DNA from: Streptomyces scabiei 87.22
GTDB taxonomy: Bacteria; Actinomycetota; Actinomycetes; Streptomycetales; Streptomycetaceae
Length of the DNA stretch: 64,000 bases
Reading direction: 5' to 3'
NCBI RefSeq assembly: GCF_000091305.1
Contig: NC_013929.1
Coordinates: 8,556,001 to 8,620,000 of the forward strand
The translations under genes were made by a program, and so were the position numbers. The notes under the pieces are model-generated. The model was not told the DNA's origin and ran no database searches. It saw only the letters and a program-made list of their open reading frames with translations. Shown here piece after piece: positions 9,081 to 18,584 of the stretch (position 1 is the stretch's first letter; every line of letters starts with the position of its first letter).

Positions 9081-9090
9081 AGGAGCCGAA

Positions 9091-10413
9091 ATGCACTCTT
9101 CCTCCCTCGGTCGGCCCATGCCTTCTGCCAGCCGACGCACCGTCCTGCGCGGTATCGGTGGCGCAGCCGTCCTCGGCGCCGGCATACCGCTGCTCAGCGC
9201 CTGCGGCGGCAGCGGCAGCGGCAGCGGCACGGCATCCGACCCCAAGACCGTCAGCCTCGGGTCGAACGCGTCGGACGCGGTGCCGAAGAAGGCGTTCGCC
9301 GAGATCTACGCGGCGTTCACGAAGCAGTCCGGGATCACGGTCGACGTGAACACCAAGGACCACAACACGTTCCAGGAGCAGATCAACACCTACCTCCAGG
9401 GCACCCCGGACGACGTGTTCAACTGGTTCGCCGGCTACCGCATGCAGTTCTTCGCCGCCAAGGGCCTCGCCTCCCCGATCGACGACGTGTGGCAGAAGAT
9501 CGGCGGAAACTTCCCCGAGGCGATGAAGGCGCTCAGCAAGGGCGCGGACGGCAAGTACTACTTCGTGCCCATCTCCACGTCCCTCTGGGGCGTCTTCTAC
9601 CGCAAGAGCGTCTTCGAGAAGTACGGCTACGAGGTCCCCACCACCTGGGACCAGCTCGTCGCCCTGTGCAAGCAGATGAAGAAGGACGGCCTGGTTCCGT
9701 TCGCCTTCGGCGACAAGGACGCCTGGCCCGCGCTCGGCACCTTCGACCAGATCAACTTCCGTACCAACGGCTACGACTTCCACGTCGAGCTGATGGCCGG
9801 CAAGGCGTCCTGGACGGATGCCAAGGTCCGCACCGCCTTCGACCACTGGGCCGAGATCCTCCCCTACCACCAGGAGGGCGCGGTCGGCCGCACCTGGCAG
9901 GACGCGGCCCAGACGCTGATCTCGAAGAAGGCGGGCATGTACCTGTTCGGCAGCTTCGTGGCGCAGCAGTTCACGAACAAGGCCGACCTGGACGACCTTG
10001 ACTTCTTCCCCTTCCCGGAGATCGACTCCGCGCACGGACAGGACACCGTCGAGGCGCCCACCGACGGCTTCATGCTCTCCAAGGCTCCGAAGAACAAGGA
10101 CGGCGCGCTGAAGCTCCTGGAGTTCCTGGGCACCCCGGAGGCAGAGCAGATCTACCTGAAGTCCGACCCGAGCCTGGTCGCGGCTTCCAACAAGGCCGAC
10201 ACCTCCTCGTACACCCCGCTCCAGAAGAAGGCGTACGAGACGATCGCCGGCGCCAAGCACCTCACCCAGTTCATGGACCGCGACAGCCGCCCGGACTTCA
10301 CCTCCACGGTGATGCAGCCCGCCCTGCAGAAGTTCGTCCGCGACCCCAAGGGCGTCGACAGCCTGCTGGCGTCGATCGAGCGCCAGAAGAAGACGATCTT
10401 CGCGTCCGCATGA
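9091..10413 (+). CDS. sugar ABC transporter substrate-binding lipoprotein
   Basis: The 440-residue protein has a twin-arginine-like SRRTVLRG followed by a hydrophobic stretch and the lipobox LLSAC (Cys38), so it is lipid-anchored outside the membrane. The remainder is a family 1 extracellular solute-binding fold (QINTYLQGTPDDVFNWFAGYR, VPISTSLWGVFYRKSVF, KGGMYLFGS-like region) of the kind that binds oligosaccharides. AGGAG at 9081-9085 fixes the start. It overlaps the first permease by 4 bp and heads a three-gene importer operon. No ATPase gene is present; in Streptomyces such carbohydrate importers usually share the MsiK ATPase. Confidence 0.9.
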   Translation: MHSSSLGRPMPSASRRTVLRGIGGAAVLGAGIPLLSACGGSGSGSGTASDPKTVSLGSNASDAVPKKAFAEIYAAFTKQSGITVDVNTKDHNTFQEQINTYLQGTPDDVFNWFAGYRMQFFAAKGLASPIDDVWQKIGGNFPEAMKALSKGADGKYYFVPISTSLWGVFYRKSVFEKYGYEVPTTWDQLVALCKQMKKDGLVPFAFGDKDAWPALGTFDQINFRTNGYDFHVELMAGKASWTDAKVRTAFDHWAEILPYHQEGAVGRTWQDAAQTLISKKAGMYLFGSFVAQQFTNKADLDDLDFFPFPEIDSAHGQDTVEAPTDGFMLSKAPKNKDGALKLLEFLGTPEAEQIYLKSDPSLVAASNKADTSSYTPLQKKAYETIAGAKHLTQFMDRDSRPDFTSTVMQPALQKFVRDPKGVDSLLASIERQKKTIFASA

Positions 10414-11432
10414 CCGCCACCACGAACACCGGTACCGGGACCGGAACCACCAGCACCTCGGGGGCGGCCGCAGTGCCGCCCCCGGGCAACCCGAAGAATG
10501 TGACCAAGAATCAGACCAAGCGGCTGCGCGCCCCCTTGGGCCACCGACGGCTGCTCACCCGACGGGACCGCCTCACCCTCGGCCTGATGGCCGGGGTGCC
10601 GACGATCCTGCACGTCATGCTCGTCTGGCTCACAGCTCTCGCCTCGATCGCGCTGGCCTTCACCACCTGGGACGGCATCGGCTTCGACTCCATCACATGG
10701 GTCGGCCTGGACAACTTCCGTGAGCTGTTCACCAGCAACCCGCAGTTCTGGCCCGCCGTCGAGCACAACATCGTCTGGTTCGTCGTGCTCATCCTGATCC
10801 CGACGCCGCTCGGCCTGTTCCTGGCCGTGCAGCTCGACAAGAAGATCCGGTTCAGCAAGGTGTACCAGACCGCGTTCTTCCTGCCCGTCGTGCTGTCGAT
10901 GGCGGTCATCGGGTTCGTATGGCAGCTCGTCTACAACCCCGACACCGGCCTGATCAACAGCATCATCGGCGCCAACGAGCCCGGCCACTACATCGACTGG
11001 ATCGGCGACCCGGACCTCAACCTGTGGTCCGTCCTCATCGCCGCCTCCTGGCGCCACACCGGCTACATGATGATTCTCTACCTGGCCGGCCTGAAGGGTG
11101 TCGACCCGGCGCTTCGGGAGGCGTCCTCGCTGGACGGCGCCAACGAGTGGCAGACGTTCAAGAACGTCATCTTCCCCACCCTGCGCCCCACCAACACCGT
11201 CGTCCTGGTCGTGACGATCATCGAGGCGCTGCGCGCCTTCGACCTCGTCTTCGTCTTCAACAAGGGCGCCGAGGGCACCGAGTTGCTGTCGATCCTGGTC
11301 ACCAACAACATCATCGGTGAGTCCAGCCGCATCGGATACGGCTCCGCGATCGCCGTGGTCCTGCTGGTGATCTCGCTTGCCGTGATCATCCCGTATCTGA
11401 TCGCGACCTTCCGGAAGGAGCGGCGCGCATGA
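10410..11432 (+). CDS. sugar ABC transporter permease (MalF type)
   Basis: This 340-residue integral membrane protein carries about six transmembrane helices and the conserved EAA cytoplasmic loop (EASSLDGANEWQTFKNVIFP, about residues 230-250) that docks the ATPase. The first 50 residues are a polar Thr/Gly/Pro-rich tail. It overlaps the lipoprotein gene and the next permease by 4 bp each, so the three are translationally coupled. Together they form the membrane channel of the oligosaccharide importer. Confidence 0.92.
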   Translation: MTATTNTGTGTGTTSTSGAAAVPPPGNPKNVTKNQTKRLRAPLGHRRLLTRRDRLTLGLMAGVPTILHVMLVWLTALASIALAFTTWDGIGFDSITWVGLDNFRELFTSNPQFWPAVEHNIVWFVVLILIPTPLGLFLAVQLDKKIRFSKVYQTAFFLPVVLSMAVIGFVWQLVYNPDTGLINSIIGANEPGHYIDWIGDPDLNLWSVLIAASWRHTGYMMILYLAGLKGVDPALREASSLDGANEWQTFKNVIFPTLRPTNTVVLVVTIIEALRAFDLVFVFNKGAEGTELLSILVTNNIIGESSRIGYGSAIAVVLLVISLAVIIPYLIATFRKERRA

Positions 11433-12370
11433 GCTCCCACCCGTCGCCCACCACCACCCTGAACGAGGCGCTTCGCGCCACCCCTTTGAACTCTGGCGCG
11501 CTGGCCAAGCAGCGCACCCCCGTCCGCCCTGCCCGGATCCTGCTGCACGTCTTCCTCGCCGGTGCCGCGCTGGCCTGGCTCGCACCCCTGCTGTGGGCGA
11601 TGTACGCGGCGATGCGCCCGTACGCCGAGACCAGCACCAAGGGCTACGTCTCCTGGCCCGACGAACTGAGCCTCGACAACTTCACCAACGCCTTCCAGCA
11701 GTCAGACATGCTGCACTACTTCGGCAACACATTGCTGGTGGCGATCCCCGCGGTGCTGCTGACGCTGTTCCTGTCGTCGATGGTCGCCTTCTACGTCAGC
11801 CGCTTCGACTTCCGGGTCAATCTGTTCCTGCTGCTGGTGTTCACGGCCGGCAACCTGCTGCCCCAGCAGGTCATCATCACCCCGCTGTACCGCCTGTATC
11901 TGCTCATCGACCTGCCCGGCATCACCATGAGCGGCAAGCTCTACGACTCCGCGCTGGGCCTGGTACTGATCCACGTGGCGTTCCAGTCCGGCTTCTGCGC
12001 CTTCGTGCTGGCCAACTACATGCGCTCCCTGCCGCACGAGCTGACCGAGGCCGCCCTGGTCGACGGCGCCTCCGTCTGGCGCCTGTACTGGCAGATCGTG
12101 CTGCCCCTGTGCAAGCCCGCCATGGCCGCCCTGGCGACGTTGCTGTCCATCTGGATCTACAACGATTTCTTCTGGGCGATCGTGCTGATCTCCACCGGCG
12201 AGAACATGCCGATCACCTCGGCGCTGAACAACCTCTCCGGCCAGTACTTCACCGACCCCAACCTGGTCGCAGCCGGAGCCCTGCTCACCGCGATCCCGAC
12301 CCTGATCGTGTACTTCGTGCTCCAGCGGCAGTTCGTCAGCGGCCTCACGCTGGGCGCCAACAAGGGCTGA
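11429..12370 (+). CDS. sugar ABC transporter permease (MalG type)
   Basis: The 313-residue second permease has six predicted transmembrane helices and an EAA loop (EAALVDGASVWRLYWQIVLP) and ends in the LTLGANKG tail common to MalG-type proteins. It starts with ATG overlapping the stop of the first permease. The lacZ-like gene follows after 46 bp and probably shares the transcript, coupling import to intracellular hydrolysis. Confidence 0.92.
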   Translation: MSSHPSPTTTLNEALRATPLNSGALAKQRTPVRPARILLHVFLAGAALAWLAPLLWAMYAAMRPYAETSTKGYVSWPDELSLDNFTNAFQQSDMLHYFGNTLLVAIPAVLLTLFLSSMVAFYVSRFDFRVNLFLLLVFTAGNLLPQQVIITPLYRLYLLIDLPGITMSGKLYDSALGLVLIHVAFQSGFCAFVLANYMRSLPHELTEAALVDGASVWRLYWQIVLPLCKPAMAALATLLSIWIYNDFFWAIVLISTGENMPITSALNNLSGQYFTDPNLVAAGALLTAIPTLIVYFVLQRQFVSGLTLGANKG

Positions 12371-12416
12371 ACCTGAACCCCCCACTCGTTCCCCGCACTT
12401 CCCCGGAGCAGCACCT

Positions 12417-15400
12417 GTGAGCACCGAACGCCCCAACAAGGTTGTGAGCCCCTTGCCTTCCCAGCTCCCCACGTATGTGTCGGACACCGCACCGTGGCGG
12501 GGCGCCCTGCGCCCGGCCCGCTCCTGGCTGCATTCCGACGCTCCCTCCCAGTCGCTCAACGGCTCCTGGCAGTTCCGTCTGTCGCCCACGGCGGCCGTCG
12601 CCGAGGACTTCGCCTCCGAGGACTTCGACGACCGGGGCTGGGACAGCATCCCGGTGCCGGCGCACTGGGTGCTGGAGGGCGACGGCGCCTACGGCCGGCC
12701 GATCTACACGAACGTCCAGTACCCCTTCCCGATCGACCCGCCGCACGTCCCCGACGAGAACTCCACCGGCGACTACCGCCGCCGTTTCGACGTCCCCGAG
12801 GACTGGTCGGACGCCGAGCGGGTCCTGCTGCGGTTCGACGGGGTGGAGTCGCTGTTCCGGGTGTGGGTGAACGGCGTCGAGATCGGCAGCGCCAGTGGCA
12901 GCAGGCTGGCCCACGAGTTCGACGTGACGTCCGCGGTGCGACCGGGCGGCAACGTCGTCGCCGTACGGGTGCACCAGTGGTCGGCCGCCAGCTACCTGGA
13001 AGACCAGGACCAGTGGTGGCTGCCGGGCATCTTCCGGGACGTCACCCTGCTCGCCCGCCCGGCCGGGGGCGTCGAGGACGTCTGGCTGCGCACCGGCTAC
13101 GACCACGGAAACGGCCGTATCGACCCGGAGGTCACCGCCGACGCCGCCGCGTTCCCCGTCACCCTGCGCATCCCCGAACTCGGCGTCGAGCGGGTCTGGG
13201 CCACCCCGGCCGACGTGGCGCCCCTCGACATCGCGGGCGTCCAGCCGTGGTCGGCCGAGCGGCCCCGCCTGTACGACGCCACCGTGTCCTCGGCCGCGGA
13301 GAGCATCGCCCTGCGGGTCGGCTTCCGCACGGTCGAGATCCACGGCGACCGGCTCCTGGTCAACGGCCGCCGTGTCGTCTTCCACGGGATGAACCGGCAC
13401 GAGGCCCACCCCGAGCGCGGCCGGGTCTTCGACGAGGAGCACGCCCGCGCGGACCTGGCCCGCATGAAGCGGTTCAACGTCAACGCCATCCGCACCAGTC
13501 ACTACCCCCCGCATCCCCGGCTGCTCGACCTCGCCGACGAACTCGGCTTCTGGGTCGTCCTCGAAAGCGATCTGGAGACCCACGGCTTCGAGAACGTCGA
13601 CTGGGCCGACAACCCGAGCGACGACCCGGCCTGGCGCGCCGCCTATCTGGACCGTGTCCAGCGCACCGTCGAGCGGGACAAGAACCACCCCGCCATCGTG
13701 ATCTGGTCACTCGGCAACGAGGCCGGAACCGGCGCCAACCTCGCCGCGATGTCGGCCTGGGTCCACGCCCGCGACCCCGAGCGTCCCGTGCACTACGAAG
13801 GCGATTACACCGGCGAGTACACCGACGTCTACTCCCGCATGTATCCGACGGTCCCGGAGATCGAGCAGATCGGCACGGACGGTTCCGTCGCGCCGCTGCT
13901 CGGCTGCACCCCCGCGCAGGGCGCCCGGCAGCGCACCAAGCCGTTCCTGCTGTGCGAGTACGCCCACTCGATGGGCAACGGGCCGGGTGCCCTCGACCAG
14001 TACGAGGAACTGGTCCACCGGTTCCCGCGGGTGCACGGCGGTTTCGTCTGGGAGTGGCGCGACCACGGCATCCTGGCCACGGCCCCGGACGGGACGCCGT
14101 ACCACGCCTACGGCGGCGACTTCGGGGAGGTCGTGCACGACGGCAACTTCGTGATGGACGGGATGCTGCTCAGCGACGACGTGCCGACGCCGAGCCTGTA
14201 CGAGTTCAAGGCGGTCGTGACGCCGATCCGCTTCGCCTTCGACGGCGACAAGCTCGTGATCACCAACCTGCGGCACTCGGCCGACACGTCCGACCTGCGC
14301 TTTCGCTGGCGCGTCGAGCACGACGGGAACCTCGTGGACTTGGGGGAGTGGGATGCCCCGGTCCTCGCGGCGGGCGAGTCGGGGCGGGTGCCGTTGCCGC
14401 CGGTCGCGGTGGCCCCGGACGGCGAGACCTGGCTGACGGTCGAGGCGGTGCTGGCGACGGCGACCGCCTGGGCGCCGCAGGGGCATGAGATCGCCACCGC
14501 CCAACTCGACCGCTCGGTACGGCGGCCGGTGCCCGTCGCCCGGCCCCGGCGCGACTGGCGGCCCGGCGAGGGAACGCTCACGCTCGGCATCGCCGAGTTC
14601 ACCGGCGGCTCCCTCACCCGCCTCGCCGGGCGCCCCGTGGCCGGCCCTCGCCTGGAACTGTTCCGCGCGCCCACCGACAACGACGAGAGCCGGGCCGACC
14701 GGCTGGAGGGAAGCGACAACAGCGTCCTCGGGGTGTCGAGCGCCGACACCTGGCGCCGCGACGGCCTGGACCGGCTGACCACGCGGCGCCTCGACGTCGA
14801 GCAGGCCGCGGACGCCCTGCGCACCGTGGACCGGGTCTCCGCCGCGGGCTCCGCCCTCTCGGTGACCGTGGAGTCCCTCTGGTCGATCGAGGACGGCGAA
14901 CTCGAACTGCGCGTGGAGATCGAGCCGTCGCGCGGCTGGCGGTCGGTGTGGCCGCGGATCGGGGTGCGCTTCGAACTGCCCGACGGGACGGCACCCGTCG
15001 ACGGCGCGGACTGGTTCGGCCTGGGCCCGCTGGAGTCCTACCCCGACAGTCTCCGCGCGGCCCGCACCGGCCGCTTCTCCTACCCGATCGGGGACCTCGC
15101 GGTCGCCTACGCGCGCCCCCAGGAGACCGGCCACCGCTCCCAGCTGCGGCGCCTCACGCTGACCAGCGGCGGCACCGAGGTACTGCGGCTCGTGGCACTC
15201 CCCGACGCCCGCGGTCGGCGCCCCGGCTTCACCCTCGGGCGCCACACCCCCCAGCAGATCGCCAGCGCCGCACATCCCTTCGAGCTCCCGGAGTCGACCG
15301 CGAGTCACCTGATCATCGACGCCGTCCAGCACGGACTCGGCTCCCGGTCCTGCGGGCCGGACGTGTGGCCGGAGTTCGTGCTGCGCCCCGAAGCCCGCAC

Positions 15401-15431
15401 CATCAGGCTGCGCATCACACCGGGCGCCTGA
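12417..15431 (+). CDS. GH2 beta-galactosidase, LacZ type
   Basis: At 1004 residues this matches full-length LacZ enzymes: N-terminal sugar-binding jelly roll (SLNGSWQF), immunoglobulin-like domain, TIM barrel and a C-terminal beta-galactosidase small-chain domain. The acid/base Glu435 lies in SLGNEAGTG and the nucleophile Glu514 in LCEYAHSMGNGPG, both intact. No signal peptide, so it acts in the cytoplasm, removing beta-linked galactose from oligomers brought in by the adjacent importer. The start is GTG after GGAGCAGCACCT. Confidence 0.92.
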   Translation: MSTERPNKVVSPLPSQLPTYVSDTAPWRGALRPARSWLHSDAPSQSLNGSWQFRLSPTAAVAEDFASEDFDDRGWDSIPVPAHWVLEGDGAYGRPIYTNVQYPFPIDPPHVPDENSTGDYRRRFDVPEDWSDAERVLLRFDGVESLFRVWVNGVEIGSASGSRLAHEFDVTSAVRPGGNVVAVRVHQWSAASYLEDQDQWWLPGIFRDVTLLARPAGGVEDVWLRTGYDHGNGRIDPEVTADAAAFPVTLRIPELGVERVWATPADVAPLDIAGVQPWSAERPRLYDATVSSAAESIALRVGFRTVEIHGDRLLVNGRRVVFHGMNRHEAHPERGRVFDEEHARADLARMKRFNVNAIRTSHYPPHPRLLDLADELGFWVVLESDLETHGFENVDWADNPSDDPAWRAAYLDRVQRTVERDKNHPAIVIWSLGNEAGTGANLAAMSAWVHARDPERPVHYEGDYTGEYTDVYSRMYPTVPEIEQIGTDGSVAPLLGCTPAQGARQRTKPFLLCEYAHSMGNGPGALDQYEELVHRFPRVHGGFVWEWRDHGILATAPDGTPYHAYGGDFGEVVHDGNFVMDGMLLSDDVPTPSLYEFKAVVTPIRFAFDGDKLVITNLRHSADTSDLRFRWRVEHDGNLVDLGEWDAPVLAAGESGRVPLPPVAVAPDGETWLTVEAVLATATAWAPQGHEIATAQLDRSVRRPVPVARPRRDWRPGEGTLTLGIAEFTGGSLTRLAGRPVAGPRLELFRAPTDNDESRADRLEGSDNSVLGVSSADTWRRDGLDRLTTRRLDVEQAADALRTVDRVSAAGSALSVTVESLWSIEDGELELRVEIEPSRGWRSVWPRIGVRFELPDGTAPVDGADWFGLGPLESYPDSLRAARTGRFSYPIGDLAVAYARPQETGHRSQLRRLTLTSGGTEVLRLVALPDARGRRPGFTLGRHTPQQIASAAHPFELPESTASHLIIDAVQHGLGSRSCGPDVWPEFVLRPEARTIRLRITPGA

Positions 15432-15815
15432 GCAACAGAGCCCGTCGGCGACGCTGCTGCCCACCGTGGGCCGGCGGGCCGACCGGGCGCTGCACGGCCC
15501 GGCGGCGGGGGTGGCTGGCGGTTCCCCGAACGATGGTCCCGGACCGCGGACTGCCCTCGACGAGAGCATGCCGCTCGAGCCGGGCGCCTGCCGCATCCCC
15601 CTCTCCGAGATCGGCCGGGCCGAGGCCTACGCGCGAGCCTGTGCCGAGCTCGGCGAGCCCCGGGCCGCTGTCGAGGGGCGATGGCGGCCGGCCAGGCGAC
15701 CCGGCGAAGCCCACCGCCCTCGTCAGGACCGTTTCCCGGCACACACTTCGTCAGCGACGGGCCGAAACAGCGGTGCGGTCTTCAAGGATGCATCCATGGG
15801 TTCGCACACCGTCTG
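15432..15815. other. non-coding stretch after the lacZ-like gene
   Basis: No frame here shows normal codon bias with a recognisable domain. The first 130 bases are very GC-rich with short self-complementary pieces but no clear terminator. The rest leads into a degenerate dehydrogenase fragment, so the whole 1-kb gap looks like decayed sequence. Confidence 0.4.
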
Positions 15816-16022
15816 ATGACCAAACGGAAGGGCAAGTACGCCATCGGACAGAAGGGCCTGATCCTCGGCCGCGAGGGCGTGGGCACGGTCACCGAGGTCG
15901 GCCCGGCCGTCGCCGGCCTCAAGCCCGGTGGCCTGGTCGTGATCAACCCCACCCAGCCTTGCGGGCTGTGCCCTGCGCGCAGGGTCGGCCACGAGCGTTG
16001 TCTCTACCGGGTTCCCGACTCC
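15816..16022 (+). pseudogene. fragment of a zinc-type alcohol dehydrogenase
   Basis: About 65 codons encode the GroES-like core of a medium-chain dehydrogenase: LILGREGVGTVTEVGPAV, then LKPGGLVVINPTQPCGLC and VGHERCLYRVP, which matches the ILGHEGxGxVxEVGxxV...CGxCxxC...C pattern. One of the structural-zinc cysteines is replaced (PARR) and an Asp in KPGD is Gly. There is neither the N-terminal catalytic-zinc region nor the Rossmann domain, so this is a remnant. Confidence 0.55.
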
Positions 16023-16440
16023 ATGAGCGCGTCGCAGTCGTCCGAGAGCCGATGGCGGAAGCCGAGTGGTGAGCCCAGGTATAGGGGGTTGCTCCGTGTG
16101 TCGGTCCTTCCTCGGGCTTGGCGAGGTTCGGCCATGGGGTCATCGGGAGGCATTCCGCTCGACTGTGCCGACGTGCCGGGGCCCTCTCTCCAGGTGCGAC
16201 CTCGCCCGGCTTCCACATGACCAACGGCCGCGCCGGCCGGCGCGGCCCCGCATCTCCGAGAATCACACCTCGTGCCACTACGGCGCCGCTGCCCGGGAGA
16301 AGCGCCGACTGGACGCGAGGCGGGCCGGGGCACTCCTCCCGGTTGTCTGAAGCAGGCCGTCAGCCCGATCCGGGTGCTGCCCGGCCCGCCACGGTCGTCG
16401 GCGTAATGCCGCGCCAGGTCGATTTCCTTCTCGACTCCAC
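16023..16440. other. non-coding stretch upstream of the secreted GH2 gene
   Basis: I see no gene here. A small inverted repeat GTCGA-(8 nt)-TCGAC at about 16418-16435 lies just upstream of the GH2 ribosome binding site and might be regulatory. The rest has no coding bias and probably continues the decayed dehydrogenase region. Confidence 0.3.
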
Positions 16441-16457
16441 GGAAAGTGAGTTCTGAC

Positions 16458-18584
16458 ATGACAGGTTTGCCCAGTCGCCGACAGGTACTCGGCGGGACGG
16501 CAGCGGGAGTACTGGCCACGCTGGCCGGGATCCCGCATGCCGGTGCCGCGTCCGCCGCTGTGACGTACACGGCGCCGGATCCGCGGGTGTGGATCCACCT
16601 CAACAACGGGTGGCGATTCATCAGAGCGGACGCCACTGGTGCGCAAGCGCCCGGTTTCGACGACTCCGGATGGACGTCCGTCGTCACCCCCCACACGTGG
16701 AACGCCGTCGGCGGTGCCGACGGCGGCAACGACTACTACCGCGGAGTGGGCTGGTACCGCCGCCGCTACACCGTGCCGGCCGAACTCGCCGGAAAGAGGC
16801 TGTACCTGCAGTTCGCCGGGGTCAACCAGATCGCCGACGTCTGGGTCAACGGCACGTACCTCGGGCAGCACAAGGGCGGGTACTCCCGCTTCCGTTTCGA
16901 CGCCACGGCCGCGCTCGTCCCGGGCGGGGACAACGTCATCGCGGTGAAGGTGACCAACGCCCGCGACACCGGCATCGCCCCGTTGAGCGCGGACTACACC
17001 TTCCAGGGCGGCATCTACCGCAACGTGAGCCTGTGGGCCGTCGACGACCTCCACGTCCGGATGACGGACTACGCGGGCCCCGGCGTCTACCTCCGGCAGA
17101 CCAACGTGAGCGCGGCCTCGGCCACGGTGACCGTCACGACGAAGCTGTGGAACGACAGCACCACCACCAGATCGGTGGTCGTGCGCAGCGTCATCGCGGA
17201 CAAGAGCGGGACCGTCGTCGCGGAGACGAGCAGCACCGCGCAGACCGTCCTCGCGGCCACCGGCACGGAGGTCCAGCAGACTCTCCACATCAGCAGCCCG
17301 CACCTGTGGAACGGCCTGGCGGATCCCTACCTCCACAACGCCGGCGTCGAGATCCATGACGTCACCGGGGGCGGGGACCAGATCACGGATGTGGTGACCG
17401 AACGCCTGGGTCTTCGCTCCATCGCCGTCGACGCCAACACCGGGTTCCGCCTCAACGGCAGCCACCTCCACCTGCATGGCGTCAACCTGCACCAGGACCG
17501 GGCCGGCCAGGGCTGGGCGATATCCGACGCCGATCACACCCAGGACTTCGACCTCATCAGCGAGATCGGCGCCAACGCCGTCCGGATGGCGCACTACCAG
17601 CACGACCAGAAGGACTACAACCTCGCTGACGAACGCGGAATGATCGTGTGGGCGGAGATTCCCCTGGTCGACCTCGTCACCGACTCGGCCGCCTTCACCA
17701 CCAGCACCCAGAACCAGCTGCGGGAACTGATCCGGCAGAACTACAACCACCCCTCGATCGCCTTCTGGGGCATCGGCAACGAGCAGATCGACTACAACGG
17801 CACCGCCACGAACACGCTGCTCGCGTCACTGGCCGACATCGTCGAGGCCGAGGACCCGGACAGGCTCTCCACCTACGCGGTCCGCGGCGAGGACCCCGAC
17901 AACGCGCAGGCGGGACTGCACACCCAGACCACGGGCTTCAACAAGTACTACGGCTGGTACTACGGCTCCAAGGACGGCGACCTCGGCGCGTGGGCCGACA
18001 ACCTGCACGCCACCTCCCCGTCCCGCAGGATCGCCATGTCGGAGTACGGCGTCGGCGCCAGCACCACCCAGCACGCCCTCAACCCGCCCAAGCCGGCTCC
18101 GGGCGGATCCTGGCACCCCGAGGAGTACCAGTCGCTGTTCCACGAAGCGGCCTGGAAGCAGCTCGCCGCCCGTCCCTTCATCTGGGGCACGTTCGTCTGG
18201 GCCATGTTCGACTTCCCCTCCGACGGCCGCAGCGAGGGGGGCCAGCCCGGCATCAACGACAAGGGCCTGGTCACCCGCGACCGGCAGATCCGCAAGGACG
18301 CCTTCTATTGGTACAAGTCCAACTGGGCTACCACTCCCACCCTCTACATCACCAGCCGTCGGTGGACCCAGCGCACCGAGCCCACCACCGAACTCAAGGT
18401 CTACTCCAACGCGGGCCAGGTCACCGCCACCCTCAACGGCACCTCCCTGGGAACCCGGAGCAGCAGCGACCACATCTTCAGATGGCCCAGCATCACCTTG
18501 AGGCCCGGCCAGAACACCGTGACGGTCACCGCGACCATCAACGGCTCCACCTATACCGACAGCGTCAACTGGACACTCGGCTGA
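16458..18584 (+). CDS. secreted GH2 glycosidase (beta-galactosidase/beta-glucuronidase type)
   Basis: The 708-residue protein begins with a Tat leader (SRRQVLGGTAAG, cleavage near GAASA). It has the GH2 order of sugar-binding domain (NNGWRFIRAD, GVGWYRRRY), Ig-like domain, TIM barrel and a C-terminal beta-sandwich resembling DUF4982. The acid/base Glu442 (WGIGNEQ) and nucleophile Glu529 (MSEYGVGAS) are present. ATG 16458 is chosen because GGAAAG lies 11 bp upstream; GTG 16446 in the same frame has none. It should remove a terminal beta-linked sugar outside the cell, complementing the cytoplasmic LacZ-like enzyme. Galactose or glucuronate are both possible substrates. Confidence 0.88.
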   Translation: MTGLPSRRQVLGGTAAGVLATLAGIPHAGAASAAVTYTAPDPRVWIHLNNGWRFIRADATGAQAPGFDDSGWTSVVTPHTWNAVGGADGGNDYYRGVGWYRRRYTVPAELAGKRLYLQFAGVNQIADVWVNGTYLGQHKGGYSRFRFDATAALVPGGDNVIAVKVTNARDTGIAPLSADYTFQGGIYRNVSLWAVDDLHVRMTDYAGPGVYLRQTNVSAASATVTVTTKLWNDSTTTRSVVVRSVIADKSGTVVAETSSTAQTVLAATGTEVQQTLHISSPHLWNGLADPYLHNAGVEIHDVTGGGDQITDVVTERLGLRSIAVDANTGFRLNGSHLHLHGVNLHQDRAGQGWAISDADHTQDFDLISEIGANAVRMAHYQHDQKDYNLADERGMIVWAEIPLVDLVTDSAAFTTSTQNQLRELIRQNYNHPSIAFWGIGNEQIDYNGTATNTLLASLADIVEAEDPDRLSTYAVRGEDPDNAQAGLHTQTTGFNKYYGWYYGSKDGDLGAWADNLHATSPSRRIAMSEYGVGASTTQHALNPPKPAPGGSWHPEEYQSLFHEAAWKQLAARPFIWGTFVWAMFDFPSDGRSEGGQPGINDKGLVTRDRQIRKDAFYWYKSNWATTPTLYITSRRWTQRTEPTTELKVYSNAGQVTATLNGTSLGTRSSSDHIFRWPSITLRPGQNTVTVTATINGSTYTDSVNWTLG

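Noticed and set aside
13707..15596. Long minus-strand open frame opposite the LacZ-like gene
   Set aside because: The plus strand encodes an intact GH2 enzyme with both catalytic glutamates; the minus frame has no motif.
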